A stretch of DNA of 64,000 bases from an uncultured Winogradskyella sp. GTDB taxonomy: Bacteria; Bacteroidota; Bacteroidia; Flavobacteriales; Flavobacteriaceae. Position numbers and translations under genes: made by a program. The notes beneath the pieces are model-generated. The model worked only from the letters and a program-made list of their open reading frames with translations, made no database searches and was not told the origin of the DNA. The stretch is taken from NCBI RefSeq assembly GCF_947501905.1, contig NZ_CANMXL010000002.1:1-64000 (forward strand), written 5' to 3'. Of the stretch, positions 25,695 to 34,124 are shown piece by piece (positions within the stretch are counted from its first letter, which is position 1; every line of letters starts with the position of its first letter).

Positions 25695-27020
25695 TTATTT
25701 TACATATTTCGTCTTTTCTATGGTGCTTAATACAAGAAATGAAATTAGAAAAAATACGCCTAAACTTAGCACAGACCACTGCATAGAACCCGTAATTGAA
25801 ATAAGTAACCCAAAAACAATCATACCTAAAACTATAGCAATCTTTTCAGTCACATCATAAAAACTAAAATAGGTCGCAGTATCTGTTGTTTCCGGTAATA
25901 ATTTTGAATACGTAGAGCGAGAAATAGATTGAATAGCTCCTAAAACCAGGCCTAGTAAACCTCCGAGACCATAAAAATATAACTCAACGTTTTCTTGCGA
26001 TTTATCAATCATAAATGCTATAAAGCAGACCAAGCACCATATTGCTATAGTGATTTTTAGAGTTTTTATATTTCCGATTCTATTAGATAATCTAGAAAAT
26101 AAATAAGCACCTACCACTGCAACTAGTTGTACGACTAAAATTGTAAGTATTAAATTCATTGTTGGCAATCCCAATTCATTACTGCCAAAAATTCCAGCCA
26201 TATATATAATCGTTTGGGCGCCTACACTAAAAAGAAAGAAAGAAATTAAAAATGTTCTTAATTGCGGATAACCCACTATCTCATTAGCAACTGTTTTTAA
26301 CTCTTTAAAACCGCTCCAGATTATAGATTGACTAGACGTTTTCTGATGCTCACTTACATTTAATTTGGAAAGTCTTTTGTATGTGATTTGTGCAAAACCA
26401 ATCCACCAAACACCAACTAATAAAAAAGTTATTCGAGAACCAAATGCTTTATCATAAAGGCCAAAAACTTCAGTTTCTATTAGTACAAGACTTATAATAA
26501 GTAATAATACAGAACCTAAATACCCATATATAAATCCTTTAGCACTTACATTGTCCTGTTGTTCTGGATGGGCAACCTCAGGTAAATAAGCATTATAAAA
26601 AACAATACTTCCCCAAAAACCTATACCTGCAGTAATTGTACATAAAATTCCAACCCAAAGCGTATTCGTATCTTTAAAGAAAAATAAGTAAGCCACTGAG
26701 AGAGAACCTAGTAAACAGAAGAACTTAAGAAACTTGAGCTTATTCCCTGTATAATCGGCAATACCAGATAATATTGGAGAAATAAACGCTACTACTAGCA
26801 TATAAAATCCTATAGTATAATTTAATAATGTTGTTGAATTCCATAGTGTTCCCAAGAATTCAATTTCGCCATTGTTATTAGCCATAGCTGATGTCATACC
26901 ATCATAATAAATTGGAAAAACAGCTGTGCTTATTACCAAAGAATAAACCGAATTGGCCCAATCGTAAAATGCCCATGCATTAATGAGTTTTTTACTTCCT
27001 TTTTCTAATGTTTTTTTCAT
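25695..27020 (-). CDS. MFS transporter of the UMF1 (Atg22-like) family
   Basis: The ATG at 27020 is chosen (MKKTLEKGSKKLINAWAFYDWANS), quoted here as KKLINAWAFYDWANS, which is the UMF1 signature right before the first helix. About 12 membrane helices can be read over 441 residues. Central loop residues and the C-terminal IQSISRSTYSKLLPE motif match this family, whose substrates in bacteria are mostly unknown; amino-acid or peptide export is one possibility. It lies downstream of the M48 protease gene, separated by a terminator. Confidence 0.87.
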   Translation of the reverse strand: MKKTLEKGSKKLINAWAFYDWANSVYSLVISTAVFPIYYDGMTSAMANNNGEIEFLGTLWNSTTLLNYTIGFYMLVVAFISPILSGIADYTGNKLKFLKFFCLLGSLSVAYLFFFKDTNTLWVGILCTITAGIGFWGSIVFYNAYLPEVAHPEQQDNVSAKGFIYGYLGSVLLLIISLVLIETEVFGLYDKAFGSRITFLLVGVWWIGFAQITYKRLSKLNVSEHQKTSSQSIIWSGFKELKTVANEIVGYPQLRTFLISFFLFSVGAQTIIYMAGIFGSNELGLPTMNLILTILVVQLVAVVGAYLFSRLSNRIGNIKTLKITIAIWCLVCFIAFMIDKSQENVELYFYGLGGLLGLVLGAIQSISRSTYSKLLPETTDTATYFSFYDVTEKIAIVLGMIVFGLLISITGSMQWSVLSLGVFFLISFLVLSTIEKTKYVK

Positions 27021-27034
27021 ATAAATAAAAATAA

Positions 27035-27057
27035 AAGCCATTCATAATGAACGGCTT
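27035..27057 (-). terminator. Terminator of the M48 protease gene
   Basis: The arms AAGCC and GGCTT continue through a mismatch into TTCA/TGAA with a TAA loop. A T-rich tract follows on the reverse strand. It lies between the M48 stop and the MFS start. Confidence 0.8.
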
Positions 27058-27088
27058 CTAAAGTAAACAATATATTATTATCCAAAGA

Positions 27089-27916
27089 TTAATTTATTGG
27101 TCTAAATTCTGTAACTCCAAATTTTGCAGCTTCTTGCTTTGCAGCTGGTGCCCATTGTTTCAAGTTTGCTATACGTGTATCATTACTAGGATGAGTACTC
27201 ATAAATTCTGGCGGTGCTTGCCCACCACTTTTTGCCTTCATACGCTTCCATAACTCAGAAGCTTCATCAGGGTTATAGCCTGCTAATGCCATCAATCGCA
27301 ATCCTATTTCATCAGCTTGAGTCTCATGAGAGCGACTAAAAGGCAACATTCCTCCAACATTAGAAACTACACCATAAGATTGGTTAAAAATGTTCCTGCT
27401 TTTAGGATCATTAGCTAGTGCTACATTTCCTGCTAATGCCAAACCTTGTTGAAGATAAGCAGCACTCATACGTTGTTGTCCATGATTTGCAAGTGCATGG
27501 GCAACCTCATGCCCCATAATTGCAGCTACTCCTGTTTCGTTTGCTGCTATAGGCAAAATCCCTGTATAAAAAGCAATTTTCCCGCCAGGCATGCACCAAG
27601 CGTTCACTTGTTCAGAATCTATTAAAGTGTATTCCCATTTGTAGTCTTTAAGATAACCTTGGTTTCCATTTGCATTTAACCAACGCTCTGCAGCGACTGC
27701 AATACGTTGTCCAACACGTTTTATCATTTCGGCATCCTTTGTACCGGTCACAACTTTATTTTCGTTTAAAACTTGATTGTACTGTGCAAAAGAAGTGGGA
27801 AATAACTGTGCGTTAGATACAAAAGCCATTGTTTTCTTCCCTGTAAAAGGGTTTGTAGCACATGAAATAAAGACTAAAACAAGTCCTAATATGGCTATAG
27901 ATTTTTTAATATTCAT
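27089..27916 (-). CDS. M48 family metalloprotease lipoprotein
   Basis: The 275-residue protein has a lipobox FISC (Cys19) followed by ATNPFTGKK. The zinc site HEVAHALANH and the third ligand in SHETQADEIGLRLM are intact, and the N-terminal part carries VAAERWLNANG. It belongs to the BepA/LoiP-like branch that acts on outer-membrane protein quality control in the periplasm. It is a single gene, divergent from msrB. Confidence 0.92.
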   Translation of the reverse strand: MNIKKSIAILGLVLVFISCATNPFTGKKTMAFVSNAQLFPTSFAQYNQVLNENKVVTGTKDAEMIKRVGQRIAVAAERWLNANGNQGYLKDYKWEYTLIDSEQVNAWCMPGGKIAFYTGILPIAANETGVAAIMGHEVAHALANHGQQRMSAAYLQQGLALAGNVALANDPKSRNIFNQSYGVVSNVGGMLPFSRSHETQADEIGLRLMALAGYNPDEASELWKRMKAKSGGQAPPEFMSTHPSNDTRIANLKQWAPAAKQEAAKFGVTEFRPIN

Positions 27917-28037
27917 TATAGTAAATGGTTTTTCAATTTTTTTAAAAATACAAAAATCATGTTAAAATCTGTAAACTAAAACCTTCAAATTCGACTTTGA
28001 ATGTATATTTATATAAAGATCAAATTTAAATGTTGTT

Positions 28038-28523
28038 ATGAAAAAAATTACTCTATTTGCTGTAATAAGTCTTTTTTTGAGTTGTAACGGTTCTGCTCAA
28101 AACTCTAAAAAGAAAGAAAAAAAAGAATTCCCAATTACCAAAACAGATTCTGAATGGAAGAATCAGCTATCTGATATACAATATTATGTCTTAAGAGAAG
28201 CAGGAACTGAGCGTCCTTTTACAAGCCCTCTTAACAAAAACTATGAGAAAGGTGTTTACCATTGTGCTGCTTGTGATACACCTTTATTTAAAGGCGAGCA
28301 TAAATTTGATTCTGGAACAGGTTGGCCAAGCTTTGATAGAGAAATTAAAGGTAATGTGGACTTCTCAACGGATTACAACGTTGGTTATGCACGAACCGAG
28401 GAACATTGCGCAACATGCGGAGGGCACTTAGGACATGTTTTTAATGATGGTCCTAAAACTACTGGAAAACGTCATTGTATAAATGGTGTAGCACTTAAGT
28501 TTATACCTTCTGAAAAAGAATGA
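28038..28523 (+). CDS. msrB: Peptide-methionine (R)-S-oxide reductase, lipoprotein form
   Basis: The 161-residue protein has a lipoprotein signal (LFLSC, Cys16) in front of a complete MsrB domain. Zinc-binding pairs CAAC and CATC, the motif SGTGWPSFDREI and the catalytic cysteine in RHCINGVALKF are present. It reduces oxidised methionine in proteins, here in the periplasm or on a membrane face, unlike the cytoplasmic form. The stop overlaps the next start by four bases (ATGA). Confidence 0.94.
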   Translation: MKKITLFAVISLFLSCNGSAQNSKKKEKKEFPITKTDSEWKNQLSDIQYYVLREAGTERPFTSPLNKNYEKGVYHCAACDTPLFKGEHKFDSGTGWPSFDREIKGNVDFSTDYNVGYARTEEHCATCGGHLGHVFNDGPKTTGKRHCINGVALKFIPSEKE

Positions 28524-29071
28524 AAAGCTATTTATCAAGCTCTATAAAACAATTTCAATACTACAAAGACCTTGGAGACAAAACTATCTCACAACTGTCA
28601 TTTGAAGAATTACAAAAAGAATTTGTTGATGATTCAAATTCAATTGCCCTTATCGTAAAACATTTAGCAGGCAATATGCTTAGCCGTTGGACAAATTTTT
28701 TAAATGAAGATGGTGAAAAAGAATGGAGACAAAGAGATCAAGAGTTTATTAATACATTCTCCTCTAAAGATGAATTAATCGACTTGTGGAATAAAGGCTG
28801 GAATTGCTTATTTGATGCTATTAATCCTTTGGTTGAGGATAATTTAAATACAATTATTTACATCCGAAATCAAGGACACACTGTTACAGAAGCTATAAAT
28901 AGGCAAATGATGCATTACGCCTATCATGTAGGGCAAATAGTTTTTTTAGGTAAACTAATTAAAGGCAACAATTGGAAATCTCTATCTATTCCTAAAGGGA
29001 AGTCTAAAGATTATAACAAAGATAAATTCCAAAAAGAAAAAGGCCGAAGACATTTTACTGAAGATTTGTGA
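28520..29071 (+). CDS. DUF1572 (DinB-like) family protein
   Basis: The 183-residue protein is helical, with SSIKQFQYYKDLGDKTISQL at the N-terminus and HLAGNMLSRWTNFLNEDGEK, then a later HYAYHVGQIVFLGKL motif. The three histidine-type positions resemble the metal site of DinB/YfiT-like four-helix bundles. Such proteins are often linked to thiol or stress responses, but the reaction is unknown. It overlaps msrB by 4 bp, which suggests a shared oxidative-stress role. Its stop touches the stop of the convergent NDH-2 gene. Confidence 0.85.
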   Translation: MKSYLSSSIKQFQYYKDLGDKTISQLSFEELQKEFVDDSNSIALIVKHLAGNMLSRWTNFLNEDGEKEWRQRDQEFINTFSSKDELIDLWNKGWNCLFDAINPLVEDNLNTIIYIRNQGHTVTEAINRQMMHYAYHVGQIVFLGKLIKGNNWKSLSIPKGKSKDYNKDKFQKEKGRRHFTEDL

Positions 29072-30355
29072 CTAAGATTTATGACTCTTTTTATAAGGTC
29101 GTATGATTAATCGAGCTTCTCTATCAAATCTAATATAGTTGTATACCCAATTGATAAATACTATTATACGGTTTCTGAATCCGATTATAAAGAACAAGTG
29201 TACAAACATCCACACATACCAAGCAAAAACACCCTGAAACTTAAATCTTTTTAGATCTACTACAGCCTTATTACGACCTATTGTTGCCATTGAGCCTTTA
29301 TCCTTATATACAAATGGTTTTAGTGGTTTCTTTTTTACGATTCTTATCAAATTTTCTCCTAAAAGTCTGCCTTGCTGTATGGCAGGTTGAGCAACCATTG
29401 GTAACCCATTGGGGAATTTTTTGGTCTTCATAAATGCGATATCCCCAATTGCAAAAATATCTAAAAACCCCTTTACCTGATTATACTCGTTAACCATAAC
29501 GCGGTTCCCTGGCCCTATTAAGTCCTTTGCATTAATACCATTAATAGTAGCTCCTTTTACTCCTGCTGCCCATACTACAGTAGCTGCTTCAAACGAAACC
29601 TCACTATTGGTTGTCACAGTAGTACCATCATAATTTGTTACTCTTAGATTCTTCCAAACATGAACTCCTAATTTCTCTAAAAATTTCTCTGCTTTTTCCG
29701 AAGATTTATGACTCATACCATACAATAGACGATTCTCACCCTGAACTATATGTATTTGAGCTAAACGTGTATCTAAATCTGGATAATCTTTAGGTAAAAT
29801 ACCTTTTTTAATTTCTGCTAAGGCTCCAGCCAATTCTACACCAGTAGGGCCTCCTCCAACTATTACAAAATTCATTAATGCATTCCGCTCATTCAAATCA
29901 GGAGTCAATAAGGCATCTTCAAAATTTTCGAGTATTAAACTTCTTAAATTAAGTGATTGTGGTATGGTCTTCATAGCCATACTATGTTTTTTTATCTCAC
30001 TATTACCATAATAATTGGTTTGTGATCCAGAAGCAATGACTAAATAATCAAAACTTAGTTCACCTATGTTAGTATTTACTAGTTTATCCTGATGATTAAT
30101 ACTCTCTACATTAGCTAATCTAAAGTAAAAATTAGGGAAATCTTTCAATATTTTTCTAATAGGATATGCAATGGAATCAGGTTCTAATCCTCCAGTAGAA
30201 ACCTGATATAACAATGGTTGAAAAGTGTGATAATTATTCTTATCTAAAAGTATAACTTGTACTTCTTGTTTTGCTAATTTTTTTGCTAACGCTATACCTG
30301 CAAAACCACCGCCAATAATTACAATTCTAGGAAAACTTGTCTTGGGAATATTCAT
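29072..30355 (-). CDS. Type II NADH dehydrogenase (NDH-2 family)
   Basis: The 427-residue flavoprotein has two dinucleotide folds: FAD-binding IVIIGGGFAGIALAKKLA near residue 12 and NAD-binding FVIVGGGPTGVELAGALAE near residue 167. The family signature VIWAAGVKG-like segment (VVWAAGVKGATI) and the QPAIQQGRLLGENL motif are present. C-terminal hydrophobic helices (about 375-405) attach it to the inner membrane. It moves electrons from NADH to menaquinone without pumping protons. The divergent neighbour is lpdA; an inverted repeat overlaps its likely -7 element. Confidence 0.9.
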   Translation of the reverse strand: MNIPKTSFPRIVIIGGGFAGIALAKKLAKQEVQVILLDKNNYHTFQPLLYQVSTGGLEPDSIAYPIRKILKDFPNFYFRLANVESINHQDKLVNTNIGELSFDYLVIASGSQTNYYGNSEIKKHSMAMKTIPQSLNLRSLILENFEDALLTPDLNERNALMNFVIVGGGPTGVELAGALAEIKKGILPKDYPDLDTRLAQIHIVQGENRLLYGMSHKSSEKAEKFLEKLGVHVWKNLRVTNYDGTTVTTNSEVSFEAATVVWAAGVKGATINGINAKDLIGPGNRVMVNEYNQVKGFLDIFAIGDIAFMKTKKFPNGLPMVAQPAIQQGRLLGENLIRIVKKKPLKPFVYKDKGSMATIGRNKAVVDLKRFKFQGVFAWYVWMFVHLFFIIGFRNRIIVFINWVYNYIRFDREARLIIRPYKKSHKS

Positions 30356-30375
30356 ATGAACTATATTTTGTAAAG

Positions 30376-30407
30376 ATAATGAATTTATGAGGCACTAAAT
30401 TCATTAT
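30376..30407. promoter_or_regulatory. 12-bp inverted repeat between divergent NDH-2 and lpdA genes
   Basis: The arms ATAATGAATTTA (30376-30387) and TAAATTCATTAT (30396-30407) are exact reverse complements with an 8-base spacer TGAGGCAC. The left arm overlaps a -7-like TATCTTTA on the reverse strand (30378-30371). Its size and position fit a dimeric-repressor operator; no T-run follows, so it is not a terminator. Confidence 0.6.
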
Positions 30408-30461
30408 TCTAATTCGATTTTGTAAATTCGTAGCTTAAAATTTCAACTAAAAAACTTACGC

Positions 30462-31838
30462 ATGAGTAAATACGATATCATAGTTTTAGGAAGTGGCCCA
30501 GGAGGTTATGTTACAGCAATTAGAGCTTCTCAATTAGGTTTTAAAACTGCAGTTGTAGAAAAAGAAAGTTTAGGTGGTGTATGCTTGAATTGGGGTTGTA
30601 TTCCAACAAAAGCCCTATTAAAATCTGCTCAAGTTTTCGAATATCTTAAACATGCTGAGGATTACGGCTTAAAAGTTACCGATGCACAGCATGATTTTGA
30701 TGCTGTGGTAAAACGTAGCCGAGGTGTTGCTGATGGTATGAGTAATGGCGTTAAATTTTTAATGAAAAAAAATAAGATTGATGTCATAGAAGGTTTCGGA
30801 AAATTAAAACCTGGAAAAAAGATTGATGTAGATGGAACTGAATACTCAGCTGATCACATCATTGTAGCAACTGGAGCTCGTTCTCGTGAGTTACCAAGTT
30901 TACCGCAAGATGGTAAAAAAGTGATTGGTTATCGTCAAGCTATGACGCTGGCTACTCAACCAAAGAAAATGATTGTTGTTGGATCTGGCGCTATTGGAGT
31001 TGAGTTTGCATATTTCTATAACTCAATGGGCACAGAAGTAACCATCGTTGAGTATATGCCAAAAATAGTTCCTGTAGAAGATGATGAAGTATCAAAACAA
31101 TTAGAGCGTAGCTTTAAAAAATCTGGAATTAAGATTATGACCTCTGCTGAAGTGACTTCGGTAGATACATCTGGTAAAGGTGTTAAAGCGACTGTAAAAA
31201 CTAAAAAAGGAGAAGAAATCCTAGAAGCTGATATCGTTTTGTCTGCTGTAGGTATTAAATCTAATATAGAAAATATAGGATTAGAAGATGTAGGTATTGC
31301 TGTAGATAGAGATAAAATTTTAGTAAACGATTATTACCAAACTAACATTCCTGGTTACTATGCCATTGGTGATGTAACACCTGGTCAAGCCTTAGCTCAT
31401 GTCGCGTCAGCTGAAGGCATATTATGTGTTGAAAAAATCGCTGGACAACATGTTGAAGCCTTAGATTACGGAAACATTCCTGGTTGCACCTATTGCTCGC
31501 CAGAAATAGCGAGTGTTGGTTTAACTGAAGCTCAAGCTAAAGAACAAGGTCTTGATGTGAAAATCGGAAAATTCCCATTCTCTGCTTCAGGAAAGGCAAG
31601 CGCTGGTGGTAATAAAGATGGTTTTGTAAAAGTGATTTTTGATGCTAAATATGGCGAATGGTTAGGTTGCCACATGATTGGTGCTGGTGTTACAGATATG
31701 ATTGCTGAAGCTGTTTTAGGTCGTAAACTTGAAACTACAGGGCACGAAGTATTAAAAGCTGTACATCCTCATCCAACCATGAGCGAAGCCGTTATGGAAG
31801 CTGTTGCAGATGCTTACGATGAAGTTATTCATCTGTAA
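30462..31838 (+). CDS. lpdA: Dihydrolipoyl dehydrogenase (E3)
   Basis: The 458-residue enzyme is the E3 subunit of 2-oxoacid dehydrogenase complexes and oxidises dihydrolipoamide with NAD+. FAD-binding VLGSGPGGYVTAIRAS, the redox pair C41/C46 in GGVCLNWGCIPTK, NAD-binding IVVGSGAIGVEFAYFYNS and the C-terminal catalytic HPHPTMSEAV are intact. E1 and E2 genes are not adjacent. It is a single transcript with a strong terminator. Confidence 0.96.
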   Translation: MSKYDIIVLGSGPGGYVTAIRASQLGFKTAVVEKESLGGVCLNWGCIPTKALLKSAQVFEYLKHAEDYGLKVTDAQHDFDAVVKRSRGVADGMSNGVKFLMKKNKIDVIEGFGKLKPGKKIDVDGTEYSADHIIVATGARSRELPSLPQDGKKVIGYRQAMTLATQPKKMIVVGSGAIGVEFAYFYNSMGTEVTIVEYMPKIVPVEDDEVSKQLERSFKKSGIKIMTSAEVTSVDTSGKGVKATVKTKKGEEILEADIVLSAVGIKSNIENIGLEDVGIAVDRDKILVNDYYQTNIPGYYAIGDVTPGQALAHVASAEGILCVEKIAGQHVEALDYGNIPGCTYCSPEIASVGLTEAQAKEQGLDVKIGKFPFSASGKASAGGNKDGFVKVIFDAKYGEWLGCHMIGAGVTDMIAEAVLGRKLETTGHEVLKAVHPHPTMSEAVMEAVADAYDEVIHL

Positions 31839-31861
31839 ATAAAGCAAAATATATACTATCA

Positions 31862-31896
31862 AAAAAAAGCGACTCTTAAGTAGAGTCGCTTTTTTT
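31862..31896. terminator. Bidirectional terminator between lpdA and aroQ
   Basis: The stem GCGACTCT/AGAGTCGC has a 5-base loop and is flanked by seven or more A on the left and seven T on the right. It can end both lpdA and the convergent aroQ. Confidence 0.92.
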
Positions 31897-31910
31897 ATTT
31901 TTTACTGTAA

Positions 31911-32327
31911 TTATATCAAGCTGTTTACAGCCAGCTCATAACTTTTAAGACCAAAGCCAATAATAATACCTTTTGCATTAGGCGCAATAAAAGATTTATG
32001 CCTAAACTCTTCTCTTGAATAGGTGTTTGATATATGGACTTCAATAACTGGAGTTTTAATACCGGAAATAGCATCTCCAATACCTATCGAAGTATGTGTA
32101 TAAGCTCCAGCATTTATAATAATACCATCATAAGAGAAACCAATTTCATGTAATTTATTAATGAGTTCGCCTTCTATATTACTTTGATAGTATTCTAATT
32201 CTATACCTTCAAAGTGATGCTTAAGTAATTCGAAATAATCTTTAAAGGTCTGATTGCCATAAATCTCAGGTTCTCGCTTTCCAAGCAGATTAAGATTTGG
32301 ACCATTAATAATAATAATCTTCTTCAT
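31911..32327 (-). CDS. aroQ: 3-dehydroquinate dehydratase, type II
   Basis: The 138-residue shikimate-pathway enzyme has the signature IIINGPNLNLLGKREPEIYG, the catalytic-loop segment ending in YG, NAGAYTHTS and the substrate-binding EVHISNTYSREEFRH. Slightly shorter than the usual 140-150 residues but complete. It is a single gene on the reverse strand. Confidence 0.96.
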   Translation of the reverse strand: MKKIIIINGPNLNLLGKREPEIYGNQTFKDYFELLKHHFEGIELEYYQSNIEGELINKLHEIGFSYDGIIINAGAYTHTSIGIGDAISGIKTPVIEVHISNTYSREEFRHKSFIAPNAKGIIIGFGLKSYELAVNSLI

Positions 32328-32356
32328 AAAGTAAAGGTATTAAAAATTGGACATAA

Positions 32357-32384
32357 AAAAACCGAGACTAAAGCCTCGGTTTTT
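32357..32384 (-). terminator. Terminator of the beta-barrel protein gene
   Basis: The stem AAAAACCGAG/CTCGGTTTTT-like pairing (core ACCGAG/CTCGGT) with an 8-base loop and T-run on the reverse strand lies 22 bp after the stop. Confidence 0.85.
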
Positions 32385-32405
32385 AATATTTATCTATTAT
32401 TCTGA

Positions 32406-32948
32406 TTATAAGAATAATGTAAAACCAATGTTAAATTGGAAAACACCCTCATCAGTAAAATCTTCATTTAAAGATAAGTTATAACGTAATCCTGGCTCAA
32501 TTGCAATATTATCTGCAACAAACCAAGCATATCCTCCTTGAAGACCTAACCATAACGGAGTTTCACCAGCACCGTTCTCAGCACCATCACCTGAAGCTCC
32601 AGTTAAATCTACTCCGATAGGAAACTCACCACCTAGATAGTACTTAGCCCCTAGTCTGTATGAAAATGCACTTACATTATCTCCTACATCAGGACTAATC
32701 CCACCAAAACCTAAACCAGCTTTAATAGCAAGGTCATCAGCAATGAAGTATCCTCCATCTAAACCTAGATTGTACTGAGAAGTTCCATCCGATGAAGCAA
32801 ACATGAAAGAAGTAGAACCAAGCATTGCATTACCAGTATTAGCTTCAATTAGCCAAGTACCTTCTGAAGTAGCTGAACCACCTTCATCTTGAGCGTTAGA
32901 AAAACTAAACGCAAATACAGTTAAAACTGCAAAAAATAATTTTTTCAT
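32406..32948 (-). CDS. Small outer-membrane beta-barrel protein
   Basis: The start at 32948 begins a signal peptide (MKKLFFAVLTVFAFSFSNAQ); an earlier in-frame ATG at 32996 gives no better signal. The 180-residue protein has eight or so amphipathic strands (YNLGLDGGYFIADDLAIKAG, FSYRLGAKYYLGG, WLGLQGGYAWFVADNIAIEPG) and ends in FNIGFTLFL, a C-terminal strand with terminal aromatic pattern. It belongs to the OmpW/OmpX-like size class. Function unknown. Confidence 0.82.
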   Translation of the reverse strand: MKKLFFAVLTVFAFSFSNAQDEGGSATSEGTWLIEANTGNAMLGSTSFMFASSDGTSQYNLGLDGGYFIADDLAIKAGLGFGGISPDVGDNVSAFSYRLGAKYYLGGEFPIGVDLTGASGDGAENGAGETPLWLGLQGGYAWFVADNIAIEPGLRYNLSLNEDFTDEGVFQFNIGFTLFL

Positions 32949-33162
32949 AATTAATAAGTTTTTAAAATTGATAGTACAAACTAAACACTTTTTCATTTAA
33001 AAATAAAGCATTAGTTTAGGTTTATTAACATTTTTATGAACACATTTTTTAAAATATTGAAAATCAATTAATTAAGAATTATGTTATTAACAATTTAGAA
33101 GTATGCTAAATAATATTCTTAAAAAAAGTGTACTTTCAACGGTAAATACATACGTGTAAACG

Positions 33163-34071
33163 ATGAAATGGAGCGCTTATCTTGTTGATTTTAAGAACTA
33201 TTTGAAGCTAGAAAGAGGGCTATCTGATAATACTATTGACAACTATGAATATGACATTAAACGATTAATTTCTTTTCTAAATAATAACTCAAATTCTGTA
33301 TCCCCAATTGCTATAAAAAAAGATGATGTTCAGCAATTCATTTATAAAATATCAAAAGATTTAAGCCCAAGAACTCAAGCTCGGATTATTTCTGGATTAC
33401 GAAATTTCTTTGATTACTTAGTTTTTGAAAACTACAGAGAAACAAACCCTTTAGATTTAATTGAATCGCCTCGATTAGGTCGTAAACTTCCAGATACACT
33501 TTCGGTTGAAGATATAGATAATATTATATCCGCTATAGACTTAAGCTATGAGTTTAGAGGTGTAAACCTAGGTCATCGCAATAAGGCTATTTTGGAGAGT
33601 CTTTATAGCTGTGGCTTGCGCGTTAGTGAACTAACTGATTTAAAAATCTCGGATTTATATTTTGACGAAGGATTTATTAAAGTAAGCGGAAAAGGCAATA
33701 AAGAACGTTTTGTGCCTATCGGAAGAACTACACAAAATTTAATAAATATTTGGTTAGATATCAGGAATCACGTTGATATCAACCCAGAAGCAAAAGATAT
33801 TTTATTTCTTAATTATAAAGGGAACAAGCTTACACGAGCAATGGTATTTACTATTATTAAAAGACTTGTAGCCCAAATTGGGCTTGAAAAAACAGTATCT
33901 CCACATACACTTAGACATTCATTTGCAACACATCTGCTAGAAAATGGTGCAGATTTAAGAGCTATACAAATGATGCTTGGCCATGAAAGTATTACTACAA
34001 CAGAGATATACACGCATATTGACAAATCTCATCTAAATAAGGTTATAAACACCTTTCATCCTAGAAAATAA
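33163..34071 (+). CDS. xerD: Tyrosine recombinase XerD-type (chromosome dimer resolution)
   Basis: The 302-residue protein has an N-terminal SAM-like core-binding domain (1-100) and a complete catalytic domain: R153 in GLRVSEL, K177/K180 region SGKGNKER, H248 and R251 in HTLRHSF, H274 in LGHES and nucleophile Y283 in EIYTHI. Length and the RHSFATHLLENGADLRAIQ stretch are those of chromosomal XerC/XerD, not phage integrases. It should resolve chromosome dimers at dif. Its last codons lie inside a long palindrome. Confidence 0.92.
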   Translation: MKWSAYLVDFKNYLKLERGLSDNTIDNYEYDIKRLISFLNNNSNSVSPIAIKKDDVQQFIYKISKDLSPRTQARIISGLRNFFDYLVFENYRETNPLDLIESPRLGRKLPDTLSVEDIDNIISAIDLSYEFRGVNLGHRNKAILESLYSCGLRVSELTDLKISDLYFDEGFIKVSGKGNKERFVPIGRTTQNLINIWLDIRNHVDINPEAKDILFLNYKGNKLTRAMVFTIIKRLVAQIGLEKTVSPHTLRHSFATHLLENGADLRAIQMMLGHESITTTEIYTHIDKSHLNKVINTFHPRK

Positions 34072-34108
34072 AATAGCACTCTAAGTTAGAGTGCTATTTT
34101 ATTTTCTA
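34062..34108. terminator. 47-bp near-continuous palindrome at the end of xerD
   Basis: Arms 34062-34084 and 34086-34108 are exact reverse complements (23 bp each) around a single G. The core GCACTC/GAGTGC with A/T runs forms a bidirectional terminator for xerD and rny. The left arm includes the last two codons and stop of xerD. Confidence 0.92.
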
Positions 34109-34124
34109 TATACTACAGAGTATT

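Noticed and set aside
32997..33162. Regulatory RNA between the barrel gene and xerD
   Set aside because: AT-rich with no convincing pairing or consensus promoter; nothing to annotate.
33163..34071. Tyrosine recombinase as a sign of a mobile element or integron
   Set aside because: Length and motifs fit chromosomal XerD; no att duplication, tRNA or phage genes are nearby.
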